Shown here: in pieces, positions 39,210 through 48,375 of the stretch
How the letters are laid out: each line of letters opens with the position of its first letter
Numbering within the stretch: the stretch's first letter is position 1
Assembly (NCBI RefSeq): GCF_027620315.1
Contig: NZ_JAPNNL010000022.1
Location: 1 to 61,233, forward strand
Length of the DNA: 61,233 nucleotides
Source of the DNA: Nonomuraea corallina
GTDB taxonomy: Bacteria > Actinomycetota > Actinomycetes > Streptosporangiales > Streptosporangiaceae
Direction: 5' to 3'
The notes under the pieces: generated by a model
What the model saw: only the letters and a program-made list of their open reading frames with translations
Databases searched by the model: none
Told to the model about the DNA's origin: nothing
Program-made: the position numbers and the translations under genes

Positions 39210-39223
39210 CCCCCGGCTCCCGT

Positions 39224-39253
39224 CCCGTTCCCGTACCCGTACCCGTACCCGTC
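39224..39253. repeat. Hexanucleotide tandem repeat (CCCGTN x5)
   Basis: Five consecutive hexamers (CCCGTT, CCCGTA three times, CCCGTC) fill most of the gap between the permease gene and the second lacI-type gene, ending 24 bases before the GTG. Such short repeats can vary in copy number. Confidence 0.7.
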
Positions 39254-39277
39254 CCGGACCCGCAGAGAGGAGAGACC

Positions 39278-40303
39278 GTGGGAGCGCCGCCCAAGCGCCG
39301 CCCGCCCGTGATGGCCGACGTGGCCAGGGAAGCCGGCGTGTCGCACCAGACGGTCTCCCGGGTGCTGAACGACCACCCCAACGTCCGGCCCGACACCCGG
39401 GCCAGGGTGGAGCAGGCGATCACCAGGCTGGGCTACCGGCGCAACCTGGTCGCCCGCGCCCTGGTCACCAAGCGGTCCCGGATGCTCGGCGTGGTCAGCT
39501 TCGACACCACTCTTTACGGCCCGGCCAGCACGATCTACGGGATCGAGCAGGCGGCCAGGACCGCCGGCTACTTCGTGAGCATCGTGAGCCTGAAGACCCT
39601 CGACGTCGACAGCGTCCGCGACGCCATCGACTACCTGTCCGGTCAGGGGGTGGACGGGGTCGTGGTGGTGGCGCCGCGGCGTTCGGCCGGCCCGGCGCTG
39701 GAGAACCTGCCGTCGGGCACCCCCGCCGTCGCGGTCGAGGGCAGCCACCGCAGCGACGTCTCGGTGGTCTGCATCGACCAGGCCGAGGGCGCCAGGCTCG
39801 CCACCCGGCACCTGCTGGAGCTGGGTCACCGGACCGTCCACCACGTCACCGGCCCGCCCGACTGGCTGGAGACCGAGGGCCGGCTGGAGGGCTGGCGGGC
39901 CACGCTGCAGGAGGCGGGCCGGCCGGTGCCCGAGCCACTGGCGGGCGACTGGAGCCCGCACGCCGGCTACGAGGCGGGCAGGATCCTGGCCGCGATGGAC
40001 GGCGTCACCGCCGTCTTCGCGGCCAACGACCAGATGGCGCTGGGCGTGCTGCGCGCGCTCTCCGAGGAAGGAGTGAAGGTACCCGACCAGATCAGCGTCG
40101 TGGGCTTCGACGACATCCCCGAGTCGGCGTTCTTCTCGCCCCCGCTCACCACGGTCAGGCAGGACTTCGACCAGGTGGGCCGGCACTGCATCGAGGTGCT
40201 GCTCCGGCAGATCGACTCGGGGGCGGGCGCGGGCGAGCGGCTCGTCGTGCCGCCCGGGTTCGTCGTCAGGTCCAGCACGGCCGCCGCGGCGCGGGTGCCG
40301 TGA
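39278..40303 (+). CDS. LacI-family transcriptional regulator 2 (paralogue of the regulator at 29395)
   Basis: GTG 39278 follows AGAGAGGAGAG; the longer frame lies within the permease gene. 341 residues with helix-turn-helix MADVAREAGVSHQTVSRVLN, hinge NLVARALVTK and a sugar-sensing domain with SVVGFDDIPESAFFSPPLTT. The recognition helix equals that of regulator 1, so both should read the same operators, while the effector domains have diverged modestly. It sits between the ChvE-type transporter and the ara genes; araB has its own operator downstream. Confidence 0.92.
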   Translation: MGAPPKRRPPVMADVAREAGVSHQTVSRVLNDHPNVRPDTRARVEQAITRLGYRRNLVARALVTKRSRMLGVVSFDTTLYGPASTIYGIEQAARTAGYFVSIVSLKTLDVDSVRDAIDYLSGQGVDGVVVVAPRRSAGPALENLPSGTPAVAVEGSHRSDVSVVCIDQAEGARLATRHLLELGHRTVHHVTGPPDWLETEGRLEGWRATLQEAGRPVPEPLAGDWSPHAGYEAGRILAAMDGVTAVFAANDQMALGVLRALSEEGVKVPDQISVVGFDDIPESAFFSPPLTTVRQDFDQVGRHCIEVLLRQIDSGAGAGERLVVPPGFVVRSSTAAAARVP

Positions 40304-40332
40304 TCCATGCCGTGATCCATGCCGTGTCCTAT
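40297..40332. repeat. Three 12-bp tandem repeats over the stop of the second lacI-type gene
   Basis: GCCGTGATCCAT occurs twice (40297-40308, 40309-40320), followed by a diverged copy (40321-40332). The first copy contains the stop codon of the regulator gene. A small hairpin (CGGGG 40334-40338 with CCCCG 40345-40349) follows. Confidence 0.7.
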
Positions 40333-40370
40333 GCGGGGGCAAGGCCCCGTACGAATCCCCTGGAGTTCAG

Positions 40371-40384
40371 CGTGAACGCTAACA
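40371..40384 (+). promoter_or_regulatory. LacI-type operator (O6) spanning the araB start codon
   Basis: CGTGAACGCTAACA is the reverse complement of TGTTAGCGTTCACG, 13 of 14 identical to TGTTAGCGTTCACA. It includes the GTG start codon of the ribulokinase gene and encodes its first residues. Binding here would block elongation or initiation just at the ara catabolic genes. Confidence 0.65.
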
Positions 40385-42045
40385 AGTACGTGGTCGGAGT
40401 GGACTTCGGCACGTTGTCCGGGCGTGCCGTCGTCGTCCGCGTGTCCGACGGCGCCGAGCTGGGCAGCGCCGTGCACGAGTACGCGCACGGCGTCATCGAG
40501 CGGGAGCTCCCGGGCTCCGGCGTGCGGCTCGGCCCCGACTGGGCCCTGCAGTCGCCGCAGGACTGGATCGACGTGCTGCGCGTGGCCGTACCGGCCGCCC
40601 TCGCCGCGGCGGGCGTCCCCGCCGGCGAGGTGATCGGCATCGGCACCGACTTCACCGCGTGCACCGTGCTGCCGGCCACGGCCGACGGCACCCCGCTCTG
40701 CCTGCGGACCCCCGAGCGGCCGCACGCCTGGCCCAAGCTGTGGAAGCACCACGCCGCCCAGCCGCACGCCGACCGGATCAACGGGCTGGCGGCCCGGCGC
40801 GGCGAGAGCTGGCTGCCCCGCTACGGCGGCAAGATCTCCTCCGAGTGGGAGTTCGCCAAGGCGCTGCAGGTCCTGGAGGAGGACCCGGAGACCTACGCCG
40901 CGGCCGAACGGTGGATCGAGGCCGCCGACTGGATCATCTGGCAGCTCACCGGGGTGGAGAGCCGCAACATCTGCACCGCCGGCTACAAGGGCATCCTCCA
41001 GGACGACGGCTACCCCTCCGAGGAGTTCCTGGCCGAGCTGAACCCCGGCTTCGCCGGCTTCACCGCGAAACTCGCCACCGGGCAGGTCGGCGAGAAGATC
41101 GCGGGAGTCACCCTGGCGGCGCTCGGCGGCCTCGCCGGAACCCTCACCGCCGAGGCGGCCGCCTGGACCGGCCTGCCCGAGGGGATCGCCGTCGCCGTCG
41201 GCAACGTGGACGCGCACGTCACCGCCGCCGCCGCCGACGCCGTCAGACCCGGCCAGATGGTGGCCATCATGGGCACCTCCACCTGCCACATCATGCCCAG
41301 CGACCAGCTCGCCGAGGTGCCCGGCATGTGCGGCGTGGTACGCGACGGCATCGTGCCCGGCCTGTGGGGGTACGAGGCCGGCCAGTCCGCGGTCGGCGAC
41401 ATCTTCGCCTGGTTCGCCGACGCCCACGTCCCCGCCGGGTACGCCGAGGCGGCGGCCGCCCAGGGGATGAACGCGCACGAGTACCTCACCTCGCTGGCCG
41501 AGAAGCAGGCCGTCGGCCAGCACGGCCTGGTCGCCCTCGACTGGTTCGGCGGCAACCGCTCGGTCCTCGTGGACCACAACCTGTCCGGCGTCATCGTCGG
41601 CCAGACCCTCGCCACCCGGCCGGAGGACGTCTACCGGGCGCTCATCGAGTCCACCGCCTTCGGCGCCCGCATGATCGTCGAGACCTTCGAACGGGCAGGC
41701 GTCCCGGTCGAGGAGTTCGTCGTGGCCGGCGGCCTGCTGAAGAACCGCTTCCTCATACAGGTCTACGCCGACGTGCTGCGCCGCCCGCTGTCGGTCATCG
41801 GCTCCGACCAGGGCCCGGCGCTCGGCTCGGCCATCCACGCCGCCGTCGCCGCCGGTGCCTACGGCGACATCGAGAAGGCGGCCGCCGCCATGGGCAAGCG
41901 CACCGAGGCCGCGTACCTGCCCGACCCGGCCAGGGCCGACGCCTACGACCGGCTGTACGCCGAGTACCGCACCCTGCACGACCACTTCGGAGACGGACGC
42001 ATGCTGCACACCCTGCGCGCCATCAGGAACGAGGCGACCGCGTGA
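40372..42045 (+). CDS. araB: L-ribulokinase
   Basis: GTG 40372 is the likely start: TGGAG stands 6 nt upstream and the product begins [18 protein letters not shown], matching family N-termini. A frame from 40300 exists but adds no conserved sequence. 557 residues, FGGY sugar-kinase family, with the ATP-binding [17 protein letters not shown] and VVAGGLLKN segments. It phosphorylates L-ribulose to L-ribulose 5-phosphate. It is followed closely by the epimerase and isomerase genes, an araBDA arrangement. An operator-like palindrome covers the start codon. Confidence 0.95.
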   Translation: MNANKYVVGVDFGTLSGRAVVVRVSDGAELGSAVHEYAHGVIERELPGSGVRLGPDWALQSPQDWIDVLRVAVPAALAAAGVPAGEVIGIGTDFTACTVLPATADGTPLCLRTPERPHAWPKLWKHHAAQPHADRINGLAARRGESWLPRYGGKISSEWEFAKALQVLEEDPETYAAAERWIEAADWIIWQLTGVESRNICTAGYKGILQDDGYPSEEFLAELNPGFAGFTAKLATGQVGEKIAGVTLAALGGLAGTLTAEAAAWTGLPEGIAVAVGNVDAHVTAAAADAVRPGQMVAIMGTSTCHIMPSDQLAEVPGMCGVVRDGIVPGLWGYEAGQSAVGDIFAWFADAHVPAGYAEAAAAQGMNAHEYLTSLAEKQAVGQHGLVALDWFGGNRSVLVDHNLSGVIVGQTLATRPEDVYRALIESTAFGARMIVETFERAGVPVEEFVVAGGLLKNRFLIQVYADVLRRPLSVIGSDQGPALGSAIHAAVAAGAYGDIEKAAAAMGKRTEAAYLPDPARADAYDRLYAEYRTLHDHFGDGRMLHTLRAIRNEATA

Positions 42046-42053
42046 GGCCCACC

Positions 42054-42713
42054 ATGAGGACCACCATGAGGAGCACGGTCGCCACCCTGCACGCGGAGCT
42101 GGTCCGCTACGGCCTGGTCGCCTGGACCGCCGGGAACGTCTCCGGCCGGATCCCCGGCGAGGACCTGTTCGTCATCAAGCCCTCCGGCGTCTCCTACGAC
42201 GAGCTGACCCCGGAGAACATGGTCGTCTGCGACCTCGACGGCAACCTCGTCGAGGGCGACCACGCGCCGTCCAGCGACACCGCCGCGCACGCGTACGTCT
42301 ACCGGCACCTGCCCGAGGTGGGCGGCGTCGTGCACACCCACTCCACCTACGCCTCGGCGTGGGCGGCCAGGGGCGAGCCGATCCCGTGCGTGCTCACCGC
42401 GATGGCGGACGAGTTCGGCGGCGAGATCCCCGTCGGCCCCTTCGCGCTCATCGGCGACGACTCCATCGGCCAGGGCATCGTGGCCACGCTCGCCGGTCAC
42501 CGCTCGCCCGCCGTGCTCATGCAGAACCACGGCGTCTTCACCATCGGCAAGGACCCCAAGGCGGCGGTGAAGGCCGCCGTGATGTGCGAGGACGTCGCCC
42601 GGACCGTCCACGTCGCCAGGCAGCTCGGCGAGCCCCTGCCGATCAAGCCGGAGCACGTCGACCGGCTGTACGACCGTTACCAGAACGTCTACGGACAGAG
42701 GAGCCCGCGTTGA
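42054..42713 (+). CDS. araD: L-ribulose-5-phosphate 4-epimerase
   Basis: Class II aldolase/epimerase of 219 residues. Signatures: [19 protein letters not shown], the SSDTAAH loop, the metal-binding [10 protein letters not shown] and MQNHGVF. It interconverts L-ribulose 5-phosphate and D-xylulose 5-phosphate, using a divalent metal. Three starts are possible: GTG 42042 overlapping the araB stop, ATG 42054 and ATG 42066, each with some ribosome-site match; 42054 gives the family-typical N-terminal length. It is translationally coupled to araA (TTGA). Confidence 0.92.
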   Translation: MRTTMRSTVATLHAELVRYGLVAWTAGNVSGRIPGEDLFVIKPSGVSYDELTPENMVVCDLDGNLVEGDHAPSSDTAAHAYVYRHLPEVGGVVHTHSTYASAWAARGEPIPCVLTAMADEFGGEIPVGPFALIGDDSIGQGIVATLAGHRSPAVLMQNHGVFTIGKDPKAAVKAAVMCEDVARTVHVARQLGEPLPIKPEHVDRLYDRYQNVYGQRSPR

Positions 42714-44164
42714 ACATCTGGTTTCTGACCGGCAGCCAAGGGCTGTACGGGGAGGACACGCTGCGGCAGGTGGCCGAGCAGTCGCAGCGCATCGCCGAGG
42801 CACTGCCGGTGCCCGTGCAGTGGAAGCCGGTCCTGACCGACGCGGCCGCCATCCGGCGGGTGATGCTGGAGGCCAACGCCGACGACTCCTGCGCCGGCGT
42901 GATCGCGTGGATGCACACGTTCTCCCCGGCCAAGATGTGGATCGCCGGCCTGGACGCGCTCCGCAAGCCGCTGCTCCACCTGCACACGCAGGCCAACGTG
43001 GAGCTGCCGTGGGCCTCCATCGACATGGACTTCATGAACCTCAACCAGGCCGCGCACGGCGACCGCGAGTTCGGGTACGCCCAGACCCGGCTCGGCGTGG
43101 CCCGCAAGACCGTGGCCGGCCACGTCAGCGACCCGGCCGTGGCCGAGCGCGTCCTGTCCTGGGCGCGCGCCGTCTCCGGCCTGGCCGAGCTGCGCACGCT
43201 CAAGCTGGCCAGGTTCGGCGACAACATGCGGGACGTGGCCGTCACCGAGGGCGACAAGGTGGAGGCCCAGCTCCGCTTCGGCGTCTCCGTCAACACCTAC
43301 GGGGTCAACGACCTGGTCGAGGCCGTCGACGCGGCCGCCGACGCCGACGTCGACAAGCTGCTCAAGGAGTACGAGGAGCTCTACCGGGTGGCGCCCGAGC
43401 TGCTCGGCGAACGGCGCGAGTCGCTGCGCTACGCGGCCAGGATCGAGCTGGGCCTGCGCCACTTCCTGGAGAGTGGCGGCTTCAAGGCGTTCACCACCAA
43501 CTTCGAGGACCTCGGCGGGCTGCGCCAGCTGCCCGGCCTGGCGGTGCAGCGGCTCATGGCCGACGGGTACGGCTTCGGCGGTGAGGGCGACTGGAAGACG
43601 TCGGTGCTGCTGCGCACGCTCAAGGCGATGGCGCCCGGCGGCACCTCGTTCATGGAGGACTACACCTACCATCTGACGCCGGGGGAGGAGCTCATCCTCG
43701 GCGCCCACATGCTGGAGGTGTGCCCGACGATCGCCTCCGGCACCCCGTCGTGCGAGATCCACCCGCTGGGCATCGGCGGCAGGGAGGACCCGGTCCGGCT
43801 GGTCTTCGACGCCACCCCGGGGCCGGGCGTCGTGGTCGGCCTGGCGGACATGGGGGACCGGTTCCGGCTGGTGGCCAACGAGATCGACCTGGTCGCGCCG
43901 CCGCAGCCGCTGCCCGCGCTGCCGGTCGCCCGCGCGGTCTGGCGCCCCCGCCCGAACCTGCGCACCTCGGCCGAGTCCTGGCTCACCGCCGGCGCCCCGC
44001 ACCACACGGTGCTGTCCACGGCCGTCGGGGTCGAGGAGCTGACGGACCTGGCCGAGATGCTCGGCGTCGAACTGCTCGTCATCGACGCCGGCACCACGCC
44101 GCGCCAGTTCGCCAAGGAGATCCGCTGGAACCAGGCCTACTACCGCCTGGCCCAGGGCTTCTGA
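42710..44164 (+). CDS. araA: L-arabinose isomerase
   Basis: The start is TTG at 42710, overlapping the araD stop by 4 bases, with GAGGAG 6 nt upstream. 484 residues beginning [16 protein letters not shown], the hallmark N-terminus of AraA. Further conserved parts are [31 protein letters not shown] and GAPHHTVLS, which include the acidic and histidine metal/active-site residues. It converts L-arabinose to L-ribulose, the first pathway step, although the gene is last in the operon. A hairpin follows the stop. Confidence 0.96.
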   Translation: MNIWFLTGSQGLYGEDTLRQVAEQSQRIAEALPVPVQWKPVLTDAAAIRRVMLEANADDSCAGVIAWMHTFSPAKMWIAGLDALRKPLLHLHTQANVELPWASIDMDFMNLNQAAHGDREFGYAQTRLGVARKTVAGHVSDPAVAERVLSWARAVSGLAELRTLKLARFGDNMRDVAVTEGDKVEAQLRFGVSVNTYGVNDLVEAVDAAADADVDKLLKEYEELYRVAPELLGERRESLRYAARIELGLRHFLESGGFKAFTTNFEDLGGLRQLPGLAVQRLMADGYGFGGEGDWKTSVLLRTLKAMAPGGTSFMEDYTYHLTPGEELILGAHMLEVCPTIASGTPSCEIHPLGIGGREDPVRLVFDATPGPGVVVGLADMGDRFRLVANEIDLVAPPQPLPALPVARAVWRPRPNLRTSAESWLTAGAPHHTVLSTAVGVEELTDLAEMLGVELLVIDAGTTPRQFAKEIRWNQAYYRLAQGF

Positions 44165-44199
44165 CGGCGGCCCGGCGGTCACCGGAGCGGTGGCCGCCG
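44165..44199. terminator. Probable terminator of the ara operon
   Basis: CGGCGGCC (44165-44172) and GGCCGCCG (44192-44199) form a perfect 8-bp stem with a 19-base, partly self-complementary loop directly after araA. It lies between convergent genes and could serve both, though no U-tract is present. Confidence 0.5.
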
Positions 44200-44206
44200 G
44201 GGCGCG

Positions 44207-45595
44207 TCAGCCGGAGCCCACCCGTTCCGTGACCGCCCGCGCTTGGGGGGCCGGGCAGCCGGGGAGCAGGGGGACCGCCGCGAGGATGACGGTGACCATG
44301 GCCAGGGCGAACCAGAAGACGCCCCGCATGCCGCCCAGCGGATCGCCGGCCGTCTGCACGATGAGCGTGACCACCGCGATGCCCAGGGCCGCGCCCAGCT
44401 GGTTGAGCATGTACAGCACGGCGCTGCCCTGCGGGATCAGCGGCGCGGGCAGCAGCCGGTAGAGCGAGCCCATCGTCGGCGCGCCCACGAAGCCCAGTCC
44501 GAGCCCCATCGCGCAGCCCGCGACCACCGGCCACGCCCATCCCGTGCCGGGGCCGACCTGGGTGAAGGCCAGCCCGCTGACCACCGCCACCGCCGCGCCG
44601 CCCAGCGCCAGGCCCCGCGCGCCGAGCCGGTCCGACAGCCGCCCGGCCAGCGGCATCGCCACCGCGGCGCCCGCGCCGACCGGCGCCACCAGCATCCCGG
44701 CGGCCAGCGCCCCCACCCCGTGCACCTGACGGAAGTACAGCGGCAGCGCGAACAGGGTGGCGAACGTGGCCAGCCCGACCAGCCCCATCACCACCACCGC
44801 GGCGCTGAACGAGCGCCGGGCGAACAGGCGCGGGTCGATCAGCGGCTCCCCGCGGCGCGCGTGCAGCCCGTACCCGCCCAGCAGCGCCACCCCGGCCGCG
44901 AGCGGGACGAGCACCTGCCACACCCCGAACGCGACCTGCTCGGCCGCCTGCGACAGCGCCAGCATGAGCGCCACGAACCCCGGCGCGAGCAGCGCCACCC
45001 CCGTCACGTCCAGCCGGGCCCGCCGTCCGGCCGGGGGATCGTCGGCCGGGATCACCCGCAGCGCCAGCAGGTAGGCGACCACCCCGACCGGCACGTTCAG
45101 CAGGAACATCCACTTCCAGGAGAACGCCTGCAGCAGCGCCCCGCCGGTCAGCGGCCCGAGGACCGGACCCAGGGACAGCACCACGCCCATCAGCCCCATC
45201 ACCCGCCCCGCCCGGTGCGGCCCGGCGGCGCGGGCGAGCAGGGTGAGCACCAGCGGGTCGAGCACGCCCGCGCCGAGCCCCTGGACCGCGCGGAAGGCGA
45301 TGAGGCTGCCGGTGTCCCAGGCCAGCCCCGCGCCGAGCGAGCCGGCGAGGAACACCAGCAGCCCGAACAGCCAGAGCCGCCGCGCGCCGAACCGGTCGAC
45401 GGCCCACGAGGTGACCGGGATGGCGGCGGTCACGGCCAGCAGGAAGCCGGTCGACACCCAGCCGATCGCGCTGAGCGAGGTGCCGAACGCGGCGGCGAGG
45501 GCGTCGATCCCGACGGCGACCATCGTGCTGTTGAGGATGCCGAGCATCCCGCCCAGCAGGACGACCGCGACCAACCGCGACAGATTTGAACTCAT
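44207..45595 (-). CDS. MFS drug transporter (DHA2/EmrB-QacA type)
   Basis: 462 residues with about 13-14 hydrophobic segments. N-terminal MLGILNSTMVAVGIDALAA resembles DHA2 motif D1, WVSTGFLLAVTAAIPVTSW and DRFGARRLWLFG motif A follow, and GPVLGPLTGGALL is the motif C of efflux antiporters. Divergent from the TetR gene at 45665, with paired inverted operator-like repeats between them, one covering this start codon. This is the standard layout of a TetR-controlled multidrug exporter. Confidence 0.9.
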   Translation of the reverse strand: MSSNLSRLVAVVLLGGMLGILNSTMVAVGIDALAAAFGTSLSAIGWVSTGFLLAVTAAIPVTSWAVDRFGARRLWLFGLLVFLAGSLGAGLAWDTGSLIAFRAVQGLGAGVLDPLVLTLLARAAGPHRAGRVMGLMGVVLSLGPVLGPLTGGALLQAFSWKWMFLLNVPVGVVAYLLALRVIPADDPPAGRRARLDVTGVALLAPGFVALMLALSQAAEQVAFGVWQVLVPLAAGVALLGGYGLHARRGEPLIDPRLFARRSFSAAVVVMGLVGLATFATLFALPLYFRQVHGVGALAAGMLVAPVGAGAAVAMPLAGRLSDRLGARGLALGGAAVAVVSGLAFTQVGPGTGWAWPVVAGCAMGLGLGFVGAPTMGSLYRLLPAPLIPQGSAVLYMLNQLGAALGIAVVTLIVQTAGDPLGGMRGVFWFALAMVTVILAAVPLLPGCPAPQARAVTERVGSG

Positions 45596-45603
45596 GGGTT
45601 CAA
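45586..45603. promoter_or_regulatory. TetR-type operator copy A, over the MFS start codon
   Basis: TTGAACTCATGGGTTCAA has half-sites TTGAAC and GTTCAA with a 6-base spacer and includes the start codon (CAT) of the minus-strand MFS gene. It recurs in inverted orientation at 45626-45643. Confidence 0.75.
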
Positions 45604-45625
45604 CTTAACAGTCTAGTCAGTAGCA

Positions 45626-45643
45626 ATGAACCCATGAGTTCAA
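45626..45643. promoter_or_regulatory. TetR-type operator copy B, before tetR
   Basis: ATGAACCCATGAGTTCAA is, over 17 of 18 bases, the exact inverse complement of copy A, 22 bases away. It lies directly upstream of the TetR gene and suits autoregulation and co-regulation of both genes. Confidence 0.75.
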
Positions 45644-45664
45644 TCCCGCTCTAGGATGGTGTCC

Positions 45665-46312
45665 ATGCCCACCGCTCGCGGCCGCATCGACAAGCGGCAG
45701 GCCATCCTCGACGCCGCGATCACCGTCTTCGCCCGCAGGGGCTACGACCAGGCCTGCGTCCAGGAGATCGCCGACGAGGCCGGGGTCGCCAAGCCCACCG
45801 TCTACAACCACCTGACCGACAAGGCCACGCTGTTCCGCGAGGCGATGACCGCCGCCACCGGCGCCGCCGTCGCCCGCCACCTGGCCACCCTCGACCGCCT
45901 CGCCGTCCCCGGCGACGACCTGCGGACCGTGCTGGAAGAGGTCGCGCTCGACCTGCTGCGGTGCCACTGCGACGAGCGATCCCGGGCGGTCCGCCGCCTC
46001 CTGCACGCCGAGACGGCGCGCTTCCCCGACCTGCTCTCCCTGGTGCGCGGCCCCTCCGGCCACCGCGTCACCGAAGCCCTCGCCGACCGCCTGGCCCGGC
46101 TCGCGCTCGCGGGCCGGCTGCGCGGGGCGGACCCCTCGCTGGCGGCCGAGCAGCTCATCGCGCTGCTCACGGGCCCCGCCGACCTGCGCTGGCCCGTGAG
46201 CTCCCCTCCGGACGACGACCTCGCCACGATCGCCCACGCGGCGGTGGACACCTTCCTCCGCGCCTTCGCCGCAGACCCGCCTGTGTCCCAGGAGCGGGCC
46301 ATCCACACGTGA
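45665..46312 (+). CDS. TetR-family transcriptional regulator
   Basis: 215 residues from ATG 45665, which has AGGA about 9 nt upstream; ATG 45656 in the same frame lacks one. The N-terminal DNA-binding domain reads RQAILDAAITVFARRGY, then EIADEAGVAKPTVYNHLTDK, the typical TetR/AcrR helix-turn-helix. The C-terminal half is a variable helical ligand domain. It probably represses the divergent MFS exporter and itself through the two inverted sites. Confidence 0.92.
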   Translation: MPTARGRIDKRQAILDAAITVFARRGYDQACVQEIADEAGVAKPTVYNHLTDKATLFREAMTAATGAAVARHLATLDRLAVPGDDLRTVLEEVALDLLRCHCDERSRAVRRLLHAETARFPDLLSLVRGPSGHRVTEALADRLARLALAGRLRGADPSLAAEQLIALLTGPADLRWPVSSPPDDDLATIAHAAVDTFLRAFAADPPVSQERAIHT

Positions 46313-46325
46313 TCCCCTGTTGAGG

Positions 46326-46362
46326 GGGCCACCTCGCCGATCTCACCGACCGGCGAGCGGCC
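46326..46362. terminator. Probable bidirectional terminator hairpin
   Basis: GGCC plus CTCGCCG pair with CGGCGAG plus GGCC around a 10-11 base loop. It lies between the TetR gene and the convergent coiled-coil gene; a small CCCCT/AGGGG hairpin stands just before it. Confidence 0.45.
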
Positions 46363-46377
46363 TCGCGTGCCCCCTGA

Positions 46378-46797
46378 TCAGCCGGCCGCCCCGGCGACGG
46401 CGACCAGAATCTTCTCGAGCCCGGCCTCGATCCGGTCGAACCGCGCGTCCATGCGGTCGAGACGAGCATCCATGGCATCCAGGCGGGAGTCCATGGCGTC
46501 GAACCGCGCGTCCATGCGGTCCAGGCGGGTGTCGACGGCGGAGAAGCGGTGCTCGAACTTCTCGGTCAGTCGTTGTTCGAGCCTCTGCAGATCCTCGCGC
46601 GTGGCGAGGTTGGCGCGGCCGGCCATGATCTCGCCGAAGACCGGCTCGGTGTAGTCGAGGATCTCCTGACGGATCGTCGTCGGCAGATCCTGGACGACGG
46701 TCTTGAGGTCGGCGACGTCCGTATCGATGGTGAACACACACGATTCCAATCTCTTGACACGCTCGACCAGTTGCAGCCGGTGCTGGGGGGATGACAT
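46378..46797 (-). CDS. Hypothetical coiled-coil protein with heptad tandem repeats
   Basis: 139 residues, no family recognised. The N-terminal half is a charged helical region (LVERVKRLESCV). From about residue 70 it is a continuous coiled coil with near-perfect heptads such as RLDRMDARFDAMDSRLDAMD, five to six in a row, ending in a short hydrophobic tail (ILVAVAGAAG). No signal peptide or membrane helix is seen. ATG 46797 has no Shine-Dalgarno, but TATCAT six bases upstream could be a -10 box for a leaderless message. A role as an oligomerising scaffold can be guessed but not supported further. Confidence 0.7.
   Translation of the reverse strand: MSSPQHRLQLVERVKRLESCVFTIDTDVADLKTVVQDLPTTIRQEILDYTEPVFGEIMAGRANLATREDLQRLEQRLTEKFEHRFSAVDTRLDRMDARFDAMDSRLDAMDARLDRMDARFDRIEAGLEKILVAVAGAAG
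46432..46540. repeat. In-frame 21-nt tandem repeats encoding the heptads
   Basis: The DNA encoding the coiled coil repeats with a 21-base period (units containing GCGTCCATGCGGTC or GGAGTCCATGGCGTC). It sits wholly within the coding frame, so copy-number change would lengthen or shorten the helix by whole heptads. Confidence 0.65.
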
Positions 46798-46911
46798 ACG
46801 GTGATGATAGCGCCTGGCCGCCCCTGACGAGCACCGCGAACGCCCCCCAGACCCAACCTTCCGCACCACTCGCGCTCACCGATCCCGTGTCGTCGTGGAT
46901 GTCCCTGCCGA

Positions 46912-46971
46912 TGCTAGTCAACGCCGTTGCTAGTCAACGCCGGTGCTAGTCAACGCGGTGTGCTGGCTGCC
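46912..46971 (+). promoter_or_regulatory. Three tandem 16-bp repeats forming a putative operator/promoter
   Basis: TGCTAGTCAACG starts at 46912, 46928 and 46944, at exact 16-base spacing. The third copy is followed by GCTGGCTGCC, so that 46944-46971 matches 24 of 28 bases with 49304-49331 upstream of another MFS gene. It lies 84 bases before the MFS start and is probably a regulator-binding and promoter region. Confidence 0.65.
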
Positions 46972-47054
46972 TTCTCGCCCTCGGACGGAGGGTGGACGCG
47001 CGGCCCGGTCGCGGCCGGACCGCGCCGTTCGACAGCGACGAGAAGGCAGGGCGG

Positions 47055-48281
47055 ATGACCATCGACACGAGCACCACGGAGATCCGGGAACAGCCGGCCA
47101 CCCGCCGGACGGCGGCGGCGTTGCTCGCGCTCAGCCTCGGCGGGTTCGGGATCGGGCTGACCGAGTTCGTCATCGCGGGGCTGCTGAGCGAGGTGGCCGG
47201 CGACCTGGGCGTGACGATCACGGCAGCGGGGCATCTCGTGGGCGTCTACGCGCTCGCGGTGATCCCCGGGGCGGTCATCGTCACGCCGTTCCTGATGCGA
47301 CGGCCGCCGAAACACGCGCTGATGCTGCTGCTGGCGTTCTTCGTCGTGGGCAACGCGCTGTCGGCCTGGGCGCCGGACTACGGGGTGATGTTCGCGGGAC
47401 GGATCGTCGCCGCGCTGGCCCACGGCGGCTACTTCGGCATCGGCGCCGTGCTGGCCGGCTCCCTCGTGCCGCCCACACGACGGGCGTCCGCCGTGGCCGC
47501 CCTGTTCGCCGGGCTCACCGTCGCGAACGTGCTGGGCGTGCCGGCCGGGGCGTTCGTCGGCCAGCAGGCGGGCTGGCGCACCGTGTTCTGGATCATCGGA
47601 CTGATCGGCGTCCTCTCCCTGGCGGGGGTCGCGGTCCTGGTCCCGAGGACCGAGCCGGAGCGGGACCGGCTTCCGCTCGGGCGGCAGTTCCGGGTGCTGG
47701 CCCGCCCGCAGGTGCTGGCCTCGCTGCTGACGACCGCGCTGGTGTTCGGCGGCATGTTCGGGGTGTTCACGTACATCCAGCCGCTGCTCCGCGAGGTCAC
47801 CGGATACTCGGCGGCGGCGGTCCCGTGGCTGCTGGTGCTCTTCGGCGTCGGGCTGTTCGCCGGGAACCTCGTGGGCGGGAAGGCGGCGGACCGGAACGCG
47901 GACGGCGCGGTGCTGGTCCTGTCGGCTCTGCTGCCGATCGTGATCCTCGCCCTGGGCGCGGTCGCGTCGCTGCCGGTGCCGACGGCCGTCGCCCTGGCGC
48001 TCCTGGGGCTGGTCGGCTTCGCCACGGTGCCGGGGCTGCAGGCTCGGGTGCTCCGGCACGCGACGGGCGCGGCGACGCTGGCGTCGGCGACGAACATCGC
48101 CGCCTTCAACCTCGGCAACACGGCCGGGGTCAGCCTGGCCGGGGCGGCCATCGCCGCCGGCCACGGGCTGCGCAGCCCGGCCGTCACCGGCGCCGCGCTC
48201 ACCATCCTCGGCGTGGCCGTGATCGTGGCCGCCCGGCTGGTCGCCCGCCGGAAGAGCCGGAAGAGTACGGATCCGCGGTAG
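47055..48281 (+). CDS. MFS transporter (DHA1 type, AraJ/sugar-efflux-like)
   Basis: 408 residues with about 12 hydrophobic helices. Characteristic parts are GFGIGLTEFVIAGLL in helix 1 and AHGGYFGIGAVLAGSLVP in the first half, as in AraJ/PbuE/chloramphenicol-resistance type exporters. The start at ATG 47055 follows GAGAAGGCAGGGCGG. Direct repeats upstream suggest specific regulation. The transported compound is not evident. A strong hairpin follows the stop. Confidence 0.9.
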   Translation: MTIDTSTTEIREQPATRRTAAALLALSLGGFGIGLTEFVIAGLLSEVAGDLGVTITAAGHLVGVYALAVIPGAVIVTPFLMRRPPKHALMLLLAFFVVGNALSAWAPDYGVMFAGRIVAALAHGGYFGIGAVLAGSLVPPTRRASAVAALFAGLTVANVLGVPAGAFVGQQAGWRTVFWIIGLIGVLSLAGVAVLVPRTEPERDRLPLGRQFRVLARPQVLASLLTTALVFGGMFGVFTYIQPLLREVTGYSAAAVPWLLVLFGVGLFAGNLVGGKAADRNADGAVLVLSALLPIVILALGAVASLPVPTAVALALLGLVGFATVPGLQARVLRHATGAATLASATNIAAFNLGNTAGVSLAGAAIAAGHGLRSPAVTGAALTILGVAVIVAARLVARRKSRKSTDPR

Positions 48282-48284
48282 CGC

Positions 48285-48319
48285 GGTGAGGGGCCCGCGG
48301 TGGCGCCGGGCCCCTCACC
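48285..48319. terminator. Strong bidirectional terminator hairpin
   Basis: GGTGAGGGGCCC (48285-48296) and GGGCCCCTCACC (48308-48319) form a perfect 12-bp stem with an 11-base loop, four bases after the MFS stop and between convergent genes. Confidence 0.8.
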
Positions 48320-48375
48320 AACGGGCCGGCTCCTCAGCAGCGGGCCGGGGCCCTACCAAGGGGACCCGGGGCGGC

